Made by a program: the position numbers and the translations under genes | Notes under the pieces: generated by a model | Seen by the model: only the letters and a program-made list of their open reading frames with translations | What the model was told of the DNA's origin: nothing | Databases searched by the model: none | Shown here: piece after piece, positions 26,636-35,742 of the stretch | Layout of the letters: each line of letters starts with the position of its first letter | Numbering within the stretch: the first letter of the stretch is position 1 | Source of the DNA: JBDHTQ01 sp039808765 | Lineage (GTDB): Bacteria > Pseudomonadota > Alphaproteobacteria > UBA2400 | Direction of reading: 5' to 3' | Length of the DNA stretch: 64,000 nucleotides | Assembly (NCBI GenBank): GCA_039808765.1 | Contig: JBDHTQ010000004.1 | Location: forward strand, 1 to 64,000

Positions 26636-27529
26636 TTATGCTCCCTGATATTTTTTAAGAAAATCCTGCACTTCGCTGCGCATTTCCGGACGTGCGAGGG
26701 CAAAGGCCAGGTTGGCTTCAAGCCAGCCTAGTTTGTCGCCGCAATCAAAGCGGATTCCGTCAAAACGGAAGGCGTGGAAGGGCTGAGTTTTCATCAGTTT
26801 GGCCATACCATCGGTGAGTTGAATTTCACCCCCCGGTCCTTCCCCAAGATTTTCAAGAATATCGAAAATTTCGGGTTGCAAAATATAGCGACCAATAATC
26901 GCAAGATTCGATGGTGCTGTGCCTGCCTTTGGTTTCTCGATCATTGATTTAATTTCTGTTCGTTGGCCGGTTGATTCGCCAGGAACAATAATACCGTAAC
27001 GGTGTGTGTGTTGTGGCGGGACCTCCTGTACGGCCATAAAATTACCGCCAACTTCATAATAAGAGTCGATAATTTGCTTCAGGCACGCGCGATCTGAAAG
27101 CACGACATCATCGGGGAGCAGAACCGCAAAAGGGAGATCCCCAACCAGTCGTTTGGCGCACCATATTGCGTGACCCAACCCCAGCGGCGTATGTTGACGA
27201 ACCACATTTAAGTGCCCGGTCGGAATTTCTGCTGCAGTTACCGAAGCAAGCCCTTCTGTTTTACCACGGCGTTCCAAAACGTTATTAAGCTCGTGGATGC
27301 GATCAAAATGATCTTCCATCACGGTTTTACCCGCAGAAGAAACAAAAACAAAATTAGTGATTCCCGCTTCGCGCGCTTCTGCTACCGCATGTTCAATGAG
27401 CGGGCGATCGACAAGGGTGAGCATCTCTTTGGGAATGGCTTTGGTCGCAGGGAGAAAGCGTGTCCCCAATCCTGCAACGGGAAAAACTGCTGTTTGGACA
27501 GGGCGCATTGGGCGAGAAGATGTCATCAT
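26636..27529 (-). CDS. galU: UTP-glucose-1-phosphate uridylyltransferase GalU
   Basis: GalU makes UDP-glucose from UTP and glucose-1-phosphate. The 297-residue protein has the nucleotidyltransferase signature FPVAGLGTRFLPATKAIPKEML, the catalytic region VLLPDDVVL, the GEIQLTD motif and the sugar-binding segment IRFDCGDKLGWLEAN. ATG is doubled; either is possible with the AGGA site upstream. It is the first gene of a two-gene operon with the phosphohexomutase, which begins one base after its stop. Confidence 0.95.
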   Translation of the reverse strand: MMTSSRPMRPVQTAVFPVAGLGTRFLPATKAIPKEMLTLVDRPLIEHAVAEAREAGITNFVFVSSAGKTVMEDHFDRIHELNNVLERRGKTEGLASVTAAEIPTGHLNVVRQHTPLGLGHAIWCAKRLVGDLPFAVLLPDDVVLSDRACLKQIIDSYYEVGGNFMAVQEVPPQHTHRYGIIVPGESTGQRTEIKSMIEKPKAGTAPSNLAIIGRYILQPEIFDILENLGEGPGGEIQLTDGMAKLMKTQPFHAFRFDGIRFDCGDKLGWLEANLAFALARPEMRSEVQDFLKKYQGA

Positions 27530-27720
27530 TCAATCCTGTGATAAAATATACAATTGCTGCTTACTACCGTGTAAGCAACACTGCTACACCCTAGCGGCGC
27601 GCTCACCTTTGGGCAATCACAGAATATCGAAAAGAATACACCACAACCGCGCGCATTGTCGCGGTTAGAAAATCCGGTTTTAACCTTGTTTAATGAAGCG
27701 CTGATTCGTGAGCAGAAAAA

Positions 27721-27963
27721 TCAGACGTCTGTAATTTTTCCAGATGGCTTAACGCTAATGACGCAGTCTTTGTTGATTAAACGGACAGCGCCAGCCACAT
27801 CCTCAAAAGGAATAAACTTGCGGCTATCGTTTAACATATCGAGGGCTCTTTGTCCTTTTGCTAAGAAGAAATAGCCTTTCATTCCGTTTCCGGAAGACAA
27901 AAGCAGCTCAACTTCCTGCTTGTCTTTTATGATTTTCATTTCTGTTAAAACGCCAATAGACAC
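27721..27963 (-). CDS. Small conserved protein of unknown function
   Basis: The 80-residue protein starts with GTG after a strong GGAGG site. It contains GYFFLAKGQRALDMLNDSRKFIPFEDV, a pattern I associate, with modest confidence, with small DUF6812-like proteins; the rest of the sequence does not show motifs I can name. No signal or membrane segment is evident. It stands alone, reading away from the second DotA-like gene, separated from it by an AT-rich gap. Confidence 0.6.
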   Translation of the reverse strand: MSIGVLTEMKIIKDKQEVELLLSSGNGMKGYFFLAKGQRALDMLNDSRKFIPFEDVAGAVRLINKDCVISVKPSGKITDV

Positions 27964-28262
27964 GTCCCTACCTCCGTCTGTTTTTGATTCATGCCGACAC
28001 GAATAGCCGACAGTATAATCATAATTGAATGAACCAATAGTCCCTTTTTGTGATCATTGGCTAAAAAGCTTAATAATTTTATAATGATATATTATAATGT
28101 GGTTTAATAAAAATTAATCGAAAATTATAGTTAAAATGCTGTTTTTTTTGAAGAAAATCTTCATTTTTACGGGGCCTTTAAAGCTTCCTTAGGAACACAT
28201 GGGTTATCTTGGAAGATGATACCCTCCATCCGTGCGGACGAGGGGGATTGTGGAGAATTGAA
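27964..28262. other. AT-rich gap upstream of the second DotA-like gene
   Basis: This roughly 300-base gap contains a markedly AT-rich core (about 28070-28160) with runs such as ATAATGATATATTATAATG. It probably holds the promoters for the divergent small gene and the DotA-like gene. I could not fix a promoter with confidence, and no protein-coding gene is supported here. Confidence 0.4.
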
Positions 28263-31040
28263 ATGAGATTTTTTAATCATTTTAAAGCGCGCATACCATC
28301 TCTGGGGGGGCAAACGTTAAGATTTCTGTTTGCACCACAATTATCTTCAGGTTTTGGCTCAGTCAAAAAAATTGCGGCTTGTTTTGTTTTTATGCTTGCG
28401 CAAGTGCTTGGTTCTGCACGTCTTTTGCCAAAATCGCATCGTTCTCTCAATCCCACCAGCTTGCGTGATGCCCGCTTGGGAGAAATTTTATCACTCGCTT
28501 ATGTGAACGCCACCAAGCGGGAAACACGCCTTGATCAACGATTGGTCTTTGGTGCGGTTTCTACGCTGATGGCGTTGACGGTGATGATGATCGTCAAGAT
28601 TTTTGTCACTCTTTACATCGGTGTTAGCCACGCGATGACGTGGACGATTAATTTTAGTTGGGGTGGCTTAAGTTCTGCCGATATTGGTTCTGGTGTCCTG
28701 GATATCGGTTCGGGGATTTCTTTAGGCTCATGCTCAGGTCTAGGGGCATCCACCAATTTGTTTGCTGCGCCGTGCGGCGCGTCCGATATGGCGCAGCAGT
28801 GGCTGGCAATGTTTTTCTTGCCCAGTACGACTGTTAGTTGGAGTAATTCTGTAATGTCCTTGCCCGTTCGTGAAGGGCTATACAGCATGTTTGCATTATA
28901 TAGCACGGCCATGTTGGTGGTTGCTGGGTTTTTGGTATTGTATCATCTGATTACCATTGTGGCGGCGACCGCTCATGAAGGTAAGCTGGGCGGGCGCCAA
29001 ATGAACCAAGTATGGGCACCAATCCGGCTTGTTTTTGCGATTGGGTTGCTGGTTCCGCTAGGGATTGGTAATGGTTTTAATTCCGGGCAAATGATGGTGC
29101 TTTATATTACGCAGTGGGGTTCGGCTTTAGCGAGCAATGTGTGGGCTACGTTTGCGGATACGTTCTCCGACCAGACTGGGGCTTTTGTTATTGCGCCTCC
29201 CATGCCGTCAATGGCTCCGGTTTTGAAAGATGCGCTTAAGATTCTTACCTGTCAGGCTGGATATAATGTTATGGGGGCAAAATCGGGTGGGTTTGAAGTT
29301 GTTATGTCTGAGTGGGTGGCAAATGGCCCTGTCGTAACCAAATCTTGGACATATCAGGATGGCTCTGATCGGGAAGTTGGTGTGTGTGGTATCATGGAAA
29401 TGGTCAACCCTGGTTTTGGCATAAGCGGCGGTAACCTTCTTTTTCTGAGCAGTGATGGGGCGCTGACAACATCTCAGCTTTTGCGCAAGCAAATAATCGA
29501 AGCGCACTTGGCTTTAATGGATGAGGCACTGCAGTCAGGAACTGCTGTGGCTCCGACGTGTCAGGCGGATGGCACACCGACGGGCGGAAGCGTCATGGGG
29601 GGTGGAACGCTTTGGAGTTTGGCTAACAAATTCTATTGGTCGGCTAACGGTGGCGAGACGTGTTATCGATTGACAGTGAGTGACCTCAAAGAATTTGGTG
29701 ATGCGGTTGATACCTATCGTAAAGGTTTAAATGATGCCGTTGTCGGGATTCTTACCGATGCAGAGGATGAAGCTGCGAACATGGCGGTAAGTGCCCATGA
29801 GCGCGGTTGGGTATCTGCAGGTGTTTGGTTTAACTCCATTGCGCGTATTAATGGTCTTTTGATTGATTTTACGCAAGAGGTTCCGGTTTTACGTCCTACA
29901 TTAAAAGATCTTTTGGGTGGGGATTTTGCCGATAAAATCACTTTGGCACGTCAAAATGTTGATGTCAGCATTGCAGGATTGTCGACCATGGTGGGGGGTA
30001 ATTACATGAACTCGAGTGAAGCTGCATATGCAACGGCATTGGGGTCTGGTAGTGCTGGCAGCAGCATGATGGATGCTTATTTGAAAATTTTGGGTATTAA
30101 TTTATCTTCTGTTGCGGGGGCAACGTCGGGAAGCGACAATGAGGTGAGCAGTGGAACGACGAGCTCACCGATATTCCGTCTAAATACAGCCAATCCTTTG
30201 GCTGAGCTATCAGCCCTCGGCCACCGCGTGATTGATCTGGCTGTTAAGACAACGCGCAGTCTGACGCAGTGTATGAACACGGCCAAATCGAATCCGGCAC
30301 AAACAGGCGGCTCTGTTGGTGATCAGAGTGCTTGTAGTGGCATCTCTTCGAGTGGTAACACAGGTGAAGGGCTGATTCTGTCAGCGGTGGTTGGTGCGCT
30401 TATTTCGGGGGGGGTTACGCTGGCGTTTATGTTGCCGCTCATTCCGTTTATTCGCTTCATGTTTGGTATACTGACATGGATATTATCAATCTTTGAAGCA
30501 ATTATTGCGGTTCCAATTGTTGCTATCGCTCATATTCGCATTGATGGTGAAGGGTTGTCTGGACCTTTGGCACGCTCTGCATACATGTTGGTTTTGCAGG
30601 TTTTCTTACGTCCCGCCATGATGATTTTTGGGATGATTGTAGCTTTGCTTATCTTCAACCTGATTGTCATGGCGCTCAATGAATTTTATAGCCTTGCGGT
30701 TCAAGGGGTTGAAAACAGCGGTAAGCTGGGCGCGATCAGTGGCGTTATCTATACAGTCATGTATGCCGCGATGGCGTATGGGTTTGCCAATGCATCCTTT
30801 AAGGCCATTGATATGATCCCAAGTCGGGCATTACAGTGGATTGGTGGTGGGCAGCAGGCCGGTATGGAGCAGGATATGTTTGTGGTCAATAATGCGGTTT
30901 CTCGTGTTGGTGCTGTTGGTCAAAGCTTGTACAGCCCCTATGCGGCAATGAACAAAAATCAGGCTGCTGCAATGCATCATGTAGACAGTGCAAGGAGTGG
31001 CGCGGTTGCTCCGCGTACCCCGCCGAGTGGTGCGGTTTAA
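28263..31040 (+). CDS. DotA/TraY-family inner-membrane protein (copy 2, long form)
   Basis: This is a 925-residue polytopic protein of the DotA/TraY type IVB secretion family. The start chosen (TGGAGAA site) removes 18 unsupported residues of the longer frame. It has an N-terminal cytoplasmic and membrane region with a span near 100-125, a cysteine-containing loop, a span near 200-225, then the family segment GGRQMNQVWAPIRLVFAIGLLVPLG (about 235-260). A large hydrophilic domain (about 270-695) is presumably periplasmic. The C-terminal membrane block (about 700-870) contains LPLIPFIRFMFGILTWILS and IAHIRI, shared with copy 1. The IcmV/TraX-like gene follows 93 bp later, as in dotA-icmV and traX-traY loci. 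DotA-type protein is clear; that it still transports is inferred. Confidence 0.86.
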   Translation: MRFFNHFKARIPSLGGQTLRFLFAPQLSSGFGSVKKIAACFVFMLAQVLGSARLLPKSHRSLNPTSLRDARLGEILSLAYVNATKRETRLDQRLVFGAVSTLMALTVMMIVKIFVTLYIGVSHAMTWTINFSWGGLSSADIGSGVLDIGSGISLGSCSGLGASTNLFAAPCGASDMAQQWLAMFFLPSTTVSWSNSVMSLPVREGLYSMFALYSTAMLVVAGFLVLYHLITIVAATAHEGKLGGRQMNQVWAPIRLVFAIGLLVPLGIGNGFNSGQMMVLYITQWGSALASNVWATFADTFSDQTGAFVIAPPMPSMAPVLKDALKILTCQAGYNVMGAKSGGFEVVMSEWVANGPVVTKSWTYQDGSDREVGVCGIMEMVNPGFGISGGNLLFLSSDGALTTSQLLRKQIIEAHLALMDEALQSGTAVAPTCQADGTPTGGSVMGGGTLWSLANKFYWSANGGETCYRLTVSDLKEFGDAVDTYRKGLNDAVVGILTDAEDEAANMAVSAHERGWVSAGVWFNSIARINGLLIDFTQEVPVLRPTLKDLLGGDFADKITLARQNVDVSIAGLSTMVGGNYMNSSEAAYATALGSGSAGSSMMDAYLKILGINLSSVAGATSGSDNEVSSGTTSSPIFRLNTANPLAELSALGHRVIDLAVKTTRSLTQCMNTAKSNPAQTGGSVGDQSACSGISSSGNTGEGLILSAVVGALISGGVTLAFMLPLIPFIRFMFGILTWILSIFEAIIAVPIVAIAHIRIDGEGLSGPLARSAYMLVLQVFLRPAMMIFGMIVALLIFNLIVMALNEFYSLAVQGVENSGKLGAISGVIYTVMYAAMAYGFANASFKAIDMIPSRALQWIGGGQQAGMEQDMFVVNNAVSRVGAVGQSLYSPYAAMNKNQAAAMHHVDSARSGAVAPRTPPSGAV

Positions 31041-31133
31041 CGTTGGTGGTGCGGGATGTTTGGCTCTTCAAAGTAAAGACATCCCGTGCTAATATGGGGA
31101 ACAAGACGGCCTTTGTGCGGAAATGAGGTAAAG

Positions 31134-31547
31134 ATGGGATTTTATGATCGATATAATGCACCGCAACGTCCTTCGGCGCAACGGCCTGTGGACGATGCTC
31201 ATCCCAAAAGAGGACGTGGTGTTTTTGGGTTGTTTTTTAACCCGCAGATCGGCATGAGCCTTCGTCCTTTGCGTGAGACGGGACGCATGTTTACCCACAT
31301 GATTGCGCTTATTTTGGCTCAAGCAAACCTGCTTGATTCTCGCCATCCCGCTGTAACCAATGTGGGGGGTGAGCGTTATGGTTTGTTTGAAATTTTGAAT
31401 ATCGCCTATCAACGGATTGAGTGGCGTCAAGAAAATGTTGTCCAATGTTCAGTTTTTGTGGCCATCCTTGGAAGTATTGTCCTGTGCGGTATGGCACTGG
31501 TTTTTGCCTTGTTTACGCTATTGTTCCACGCGGGCGTACACCGCTAA
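31134..31547 (+). CDS. Probable IcmV/TraX-like membrane protein
   Basis: The 137-residue protein (ATG after GAGG, 6 bases) starts with a polar, basic segment, then GLFFNPQIGMSLRPLRETGRMFTHMIALILAQANLL, and ends with one strong hydrophobic segment (about 103-128). In Legionella, icmV lies beside dotA, and in IncI1 plasmids traX lies beside traY. The position just after a DotA/TraY gene and the small membrane-protein build support an IcmV/TraX relationship. Direct sequence similarity is weak by eye, so this assignment is inferred from context. Confidence 0.5.
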   Translation: MGFYDRYNAPQRPSAQRPVDDAHPKRGRGVFGLFFNPQIGMSLRPLRETGRMFTHMIALILAQANLLDSRHPAVTNVGGERYGLFEILNIAYQRIEWRQENVVQCSVFVAILGSIVLCGMALVFALFTLLFHAGVHR

Positions 31548-31575
31548 TTTTTCTGGCACCATAAGTTAAGCAGAT

Positions 31576-31613
31576 CAACAGAGTAGAACGGGAATAACCC
31601 TGTTGTTTCTGTT
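31576..31613 (+). terminator. Possible terminator after the IcmV-like gene
   Basis: CAACAG at 31576-31581 pairs with CTGTTG near 31600-31605, with GGG/CCC pairing inside and TTTCTGTTT after. The left arm has a bulge, so the stem is imperfect. The genes on either side are convergent, which fits a termination site. Confidence 0.4.
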
Positions 31614-32944
31614 TATTGTCCTGCGATGGTCAGCGATTCAACCAACAGTGATGGGCTGTCGATCTTGTGGCGGCGCTCCAAATCGGACGCGGGCGTAATA
31701 CTGTGGAATATGTCATTGAGGTTTCCAGCAATAGTAAATCCTTGCACAGGGTAAGCGATTTGTCCGTTCTCAATCCAAAATCCGGCACCACCGCGGCTGA
31801 TTTCCCCAGTGATATAATTGACGCTGCTTCCCAGCATATCCGTCAAAATCAGGCCGTTTTTAAGGCTTGAAATCATCTCGTCGATTGTATTTTTGCCTTC
31901 TTCAATCCAGACGTTGCTTACAGACGGCGATGGTGTAGACGATGTTCCGCGTGCGGCATTGCCAGTTGAATTAAGACCTAATTGCCGGGCAGAGCTGAGA
32001 TCAAGGAGCCACGATTGCAGCACACCTTCTTCGACCAGTTTTTTGCTTTGTGGCCGAATTCCTTCAGCATCGAACGGGCGCGAACCAATAGCGCGGCGAA
32101 TAAAGGGATCTTCATAAACATTGATGGAGGGATGAAAAATTTCTTTCCCCATCTTGTCCATTAAAAATGACGATTTACGGGCAATAGCACTGCCGTTGAT
32201 TAAGGCGCAAAACATGCTGAGAAAAGTGCGCGCTTCGCGTCGATCAATAATGACAGGCACTTTCTGTGATTTAAGCGTGCGTGGATTAAGCTGGCGTACT
32301 GTGTTTTCACCAGCAATACGGCCGATATCTTTTGCTGAGCGCAGGTCTTGACGGTGGGCTGCAACGTCCATCTCAAATTCGCTCACCATATTGGTGCCAT
32401 CTCCTGCAATCGCAGTCGTATAGAGGTGATGGTATGTTTTGCTATACCGACCGAGAAACCCATGTGATGTTGCAAGGGTATAATCTGAGCGCTCCCAGCC
32501 ACTACTGGCATTTTTTACTTTTTCCACGCCGTTGACTGCGAGGGCCGACTCTTCAAGTGCAAGTGAGCTTTCAATCATCGTGTTGGGGTTGGGTTCTGCG
32601 GGATCGCACAAATCAAGATCATCGACTTTTTCCGCAAGCTGAAAAGGCTCTGCCAAACCACAATAGGGATCATCGGGGCTATTGCGGGCAATATCCAGCA
32701 CACGATCAATGACGGTGTCAAAGCCGTTTGGATCAAGATTGGTTGTAGAGATAATTCCTTGTTTTTGTCCGATAAAAACCCGTAATCCAATCTCGGTCGA
32801 TTCACTGCGTTCAAGATTGCTGACCGTCCCTTTGAGGACATCAGCAGAGAGGCCTGTAGAATGTGCGTAAAGAGCATCAGCTGATGTTGCGCCTTTTTTG
32901 AGTGCACGCTCAATGAGGTCAGGAAGGATGGTGTCGGTTGTCAT
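31613..32944 (-). CDS. pmbA: TldD/PmbA-family protein (TldE type)
   Basis: TldD and TldE (PmbA) form a metalloprotease that matures peptides such as microcins and degrades CcdA in E. coli. This 443-residue protein fits the TldE partner, which lacks the metal-binding HExxH. I see no HExxH in it. Landmarks are TEIGLRVFIGQKQGIISTTNLD near the N-terminus and SVNYITGEISRGGAGFWIENGQIAYPV near the C-terminus, typical of PmbA. It is single, with no tldD nearby. Confidence 0.88.
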   Translation of the reverse strand: MTTDTILPDLIERALKKGATSADALYAHSTGLSADVLKGTVSNLERSESTEIGLRVFIGQKQGIISTTNLDPNGFDTVIDRVLDIARNSPDDPYCGLAEPFQLAEKVDDLDLCDPAEPNPNTMIESSLALEESALAVNGVEKVKNASSGWERSDYTLATSHGFLGRYSKTYHHLYTTAIAGDGTNMVSEFEMDVAAHRQDLRSAKDIGRIAGENTVRQLNPRTLKSQKVPVIIDRREARTFLSMFCALINGSAIARKSSFLMDKMGKEIFHPSINVYEDPFIRRAIGSRPFDAEGIRPQSKKLVEEGVLQSWLLDLSSARQLGLNSTGNAARGTSSTPSPSVSNVWIEEGKNTIDEMISSLKNGLILTDMLGSSVNYITGEISRGGAGFWIENGQIAYPVQGFTIAGNLNDIFHSITPASDLERRHKIDSPSLLVESLTIAGQ

Positions 32945-33019
32945 GTTCCTGTTCTAGTCGAAGCTGTAAACTTTGCCAAGAGCACAAAAAGCGACAAATA
33001 AGCCAGAGGAGAAGGTGAG

Positions 33020-33691
33020 TTATTCTGTGGGAAGCAGATATTTCTGCAAAAAACTTCCTGCTGCGGAGAGACAGACCTCATCAATGCTATGTTCCATGTG
33101 AGGGCGTGAGACCGTCTCAACGGAAATGCTGTTTGTGAGGAGGGCTGCCTTGGCTTGTCCCATCATTGCAAAAGGCACAATCGGGTCTTTTTCACCATGA
33201 CAGAGCAAAACAGGAGGGCGAGAGTGTGTTTCGCTTTGCAGCAGTTCCGGGCCAAAGACTGCGCCTGACATACTCACAACTGCACCCACACCGTCCTCCA
33301 AGCGGGGTGCTGTATAAAGAGACATCATTCCACCTTGAGAAAACCCAAAAAGAGCAATATTTTTTGAACGCAGACCGAATTCCTTTTTCACATCATCGAT
33401 CATTTGACGAACAGCGGGATAAGCCTTTTGGATGCCGCTCAGGATGAAGTCAGGCTCTCGCGACTGCAGTGAGAACCACTGTCGACCAAAAGGCGCCATG
33501 TCAAAGGCGAAAGGGGCGTTAGGAGAGATAAACGCGGTATGCGGCAGTGCTTCCTGAAGGTAAGGCGCAAGTTCGATCAGGTCGTTTGCATCCGAACCGA
33601 CACCATGCAAAAGTAAAATTGCTGATGCAATCTTGCTTCGTGGCATATGTCGTCGAGCGCCTTGCCAAAGATTTTGAGGTTCAAAGGTCAT
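33020..33691 (-). CDS. Alpha/beta hydrolase, carboxylesterase/phospholipase family
   Basis: This 223-residue hydrolase belongs to the acyl-protein thioesterase/carboxylesterase family. The oxyanion region is LLHGVGSDANDL, the nucleophile Ser is in GFSQGGMMS (GxSxG), the acid is Asp in HGEKDPIVPF, and the His is in SRPHMEHSID. The triad is complete. No signal peptide is seen, so the enzyme is likely cytoplasmic. It lies 75 bp upstream of pmbA on the same strand. The substrate is not deducible. Confidence 0.86.
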   Translation of the reverse strand: MTFEPQNLWQGARRHMPRSKIASAILLLHGVGSDANDLIELAPYLQEALPHTAFISPNAPFAFDMAPFGRQWFSLQSREPDFILSGIQKAYPAVRQMIDDVKKEFGLRSKNIALFGFSQGGMMSLYTAPRLEDGVGAVVSMSGAVFGPELLQSETHSRPPVLLCHGEKDPIVPFAMMGQAKAALLTNSISVETVSRPHMEHSIDEVCLSAAGSFLQKYLLPTE

Positions 33692-33914
33692 CTGTTTTTC
33701 CTAAATTCATTCTGTGCAGCAGGAATGACGGGCCTTGGTAATTTTGTAAAGGTTTTTTATCAGGGGTAAAAAGCGGTAATCAGGGGGGCTGGCTCAAAAA
33801 AGAGTCGTCTTTGTGATAAAACTGTTGACTCCGGCGCATCAAACAGTTAAATCCCCCCAACCAGCGATGACACACAGGGTGTCGGCAAAATTAACGTTTT
33901 TCAGGTGGTTTAAT

Positions 33915-34229
33915 ATGTTTGCAGTCATCCGCACCGGCGGAAAACAATATAAAGTCGCTGAAGGCGATGTCATTTACGTTGAAACACTTGAGGGCCAAAA
34001 AGGTGATGAGCTGACCTTAAATGAGGTTTTGGCTGTCGGTCAGGGCGGACAATTGACAATGGGGTCCCCTCTTGTTCAGGGCGCGAGTGTTACCGCGACC
34101 ATTCTCGGACAAGACCGTGCTGAGAAGGTGATCATCTTCAAAAAGCGTCGTCGTCACAACTATCGTCGCAAAAAAGGTCACAAGCAGCACATTACAGTGT
34201 TGAAAGTTAAGAGCATTACAGCCGCTTAA
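33915..34229 (+). CDS. rplU: 50S ribosomal protein bL21
   Basis: Ribosomal protein L21, 104 residues from the ATG giving MFAVIRTGGKQYKVAEGD, the family start. A longer open frame upstream lacks family similarity. The C-terminus IFKKRRRHNYRRKKGHKQHIT is the rRNA-binding signature. An AGGTGG site precedes the start. It forms the universal rplU-rpmA pair, with rpmA 11 bp downstream. The roughly 200-bp upstream gap likely holds the promoter and leader. Confidence 0.97.
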   Translation: MFAVIRTGGKQYKVAEGDVIYVETLEGQKGDELTLNEVLAVGQGGQLTMGSPLVQGASVTATILGQDRAEKVIIFKKRRRHNYRRKKGHKQHITVLKVKSITAA

Positions 34230-34240
34230 GGAGATCAGTT

Positions 34241-34507
34241 ATGGCACATAAGAAAGCCGGCGGGAGTACGCGAAACGGTCGTGAGTCAGAATCGAAACGC
34301 TTAGGCGTTAAGAAATATGGCGGGCAGGAAGTTATTGCAGGCAACATCATTATCCGTCAGCGTGGCACACCCGTTCGCGCCGGTAAAAATGTTGGTACGG
34401 GCAAAGATCATACCTTGTTTGCTAAAGCAGATGGTATCGTTCATTTCCATCGCACGACGGATGACAAAAAATATGTTTCCGTCTTGCCCTTTGAAGCCGC
34501 CGAATAA
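34241..34507 (+). CDS. rpmA: 50S ribosomal protein bL27
   Basis: Ribosomal protein L27, 88 residues. The N-terminal MAHKKAGGSTRNGRESESKRLG, which reaches the peptidyl-transferase centre, and the core IIIRQRGTPVRAGKNVG are intact. It follows rplU by 11 bp with an AAGGAG site and precedes a strong terminator, so the rplU-rpmA transcript probably ends before obgE. Confidence 0.97.
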   Translation: MAHKKAGGSTRNGRESESKRLGVKKYGGQEVIAGNIIIRQRGTPVRAGKNVGTGKDHTLFAKADGIVHFHRTTDDKKYVSVLPFEAAE

Positions 34508-34529
34508 GCGCGCTTTTCTGAACAGGTTT

Positions 34530-34565
34530 AAACGGGGAAGCGGGTATGCCGTTTCCCCGTTTTTT
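34530..34565 (+). terminator. Rho-independent terminator of rplU-rpmA
   Basis: AAACGGGGAA pairs with TTTCCCCGTT around a GCGGGTATGCC loop, followed by a T-run (34560-34565). It lies just after the rpmA stop. Confidence 0.85.
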
Positions 34566-34605
34566 GTTGATTTTTTGGTGTCCGAGTCGTGAGAGGGCCT
34601 GATCG

Positions 34606-35607
34606 ATGAAGTTTCTCGATGAAGCAAAGGTTTTTTTGAAATCTGGAGATGGTGGCGCGGGTGCAATCAGCTTTCGGCGGGAAAAGTTTATTGAGTTCGG
34701 CGGGCCTGATGGTGGCAATGGGGGCCGTGGTGGAGATGTGATTATTGAGGTAGAAGGGGGGTTAAATACCCTTATTGACTACCGTTATGCTCAGCATTTC
34801 AAAGCAAAGCGTGGCCATCACGGGATGGGGCGTGATCGCACTGGAGCCAAAGGGGCCGATGTGGTGTTGCGCGTGCCGCGGGGAACGCAGGTGATCGATA
34901 AGGATCGTGAAACTGTTTTGCTTGATTTTATTGAAGAAGGTCAGCGCGTTGTTTTTATGCGCGGGGGTGATGGTGGTTTTGGCAATGCAAGCTACAAAAC
35001 ATCGACCAATCAGGCTCCACGGCAAAACACGCCAGGTTGGCCGGGCGAAGAGCGTTGGGTTTGGTTGCGATTAAAGGTTATTGCTGATGCAGGAATCGTG
35101 GGTTTGCCGAATGCCGGAAAATCAACTTTTTTAGCAGCAACATCAAGGGCTAAGCCAAAAATCGCGGACTATCCATTTACCACCTTATCACCAAATTTAG
35201 GGGTGATTTATGGCGGCATGCGCGAGTTTGTTCTGGCTGATATTCCTGGGTTGATTGAAGGGGCAAGCGCGGGGCTGGGCTTGGGGACGCGTTTCTTAGG
35301 GCATGTCGAACGGACTCGGGTGCTGTTACATCTTGTTGATGGAACAGCGGAAGATATTGAGCATGATTTTCGTGTTATTCGACAAGAAATGGCGACATAT
35401 GGCGCGGGGTTGAGTGAAAAACCTTGCTTGGTCGGTATCAACAAAATTGATGCATTGAGTGCGGATGAGCTTGCTGAAAAAATTAAAAAATTAAAGAAAC
35501 TCACGACAGATCCTGTTTATCCACTTTCGGCTGTCAGTGGGGAAGGGGTGAAAGAGGTGGTTTATGGCCTTTCCGAGGTGATCGCCAGCCAGACCGAATC
35601 CACCTAG
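34606..35607 (+). CDS. obgE: Obg family GTPase (ObgE/CgtA)
   Basis: Obg is a ribosome-associated GTPase needed for 50S maturation and stress control. The 333-residue protein has the glycine-rich OBG fold (1-155), with GGDGGAGAISFRREK and NGGRGGDV, then the GTPase domain with G1 GLPNAGKST, G3 ADIPGLIEGA and G4 NKID. The variable C-terminal OCT domain seen in some bacteria is absent. The start has only a weak GAGGG site. The order obgE-proB-proA is common in alphaproteobacteria. Confidence 0.95.
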   Translation: MKFLDEAKVFLKSGDGGAGAISFRREKFIEFGGPDGGNGGRGGDVIIEVEGGLNTLIDYRYAQHFKAKRGHHGMGRDRTGAKGADVVLRVPRGTQVIDKDRETVLLDFIEEGQRVVFMRGGDGGFGNASYKTSTNQAPRQNTPGWPGEERWVWLRLKVIADAGIVGLPNAGKSTFLAATSRAKPKIADYPFTTLSPNLGVIYGGMREFVLADIPGLIEGASAGLGLGTRFLGHVERTRVLLHLVDGTAEDIEHDFRVIRQEMATYGAGLSEKPCLVGINKIDALSADELAEKIKKLKKLTTDPVYPLSAVSGEGVKEVVYGLSEVIASQTEST

Positions 35608-35742
35608 GTGAAAATCCCTTTACAATGAAGGCTGTAGCTATAATGTCGCGCTTTGGATTTTTGTCGCTGGAGGGGCGCGACAGAGGACCTATCGCGTGCT
35701 AATTACAATGGGGTTCTTTCACGAGTAAGCGAGAAAACCGTT

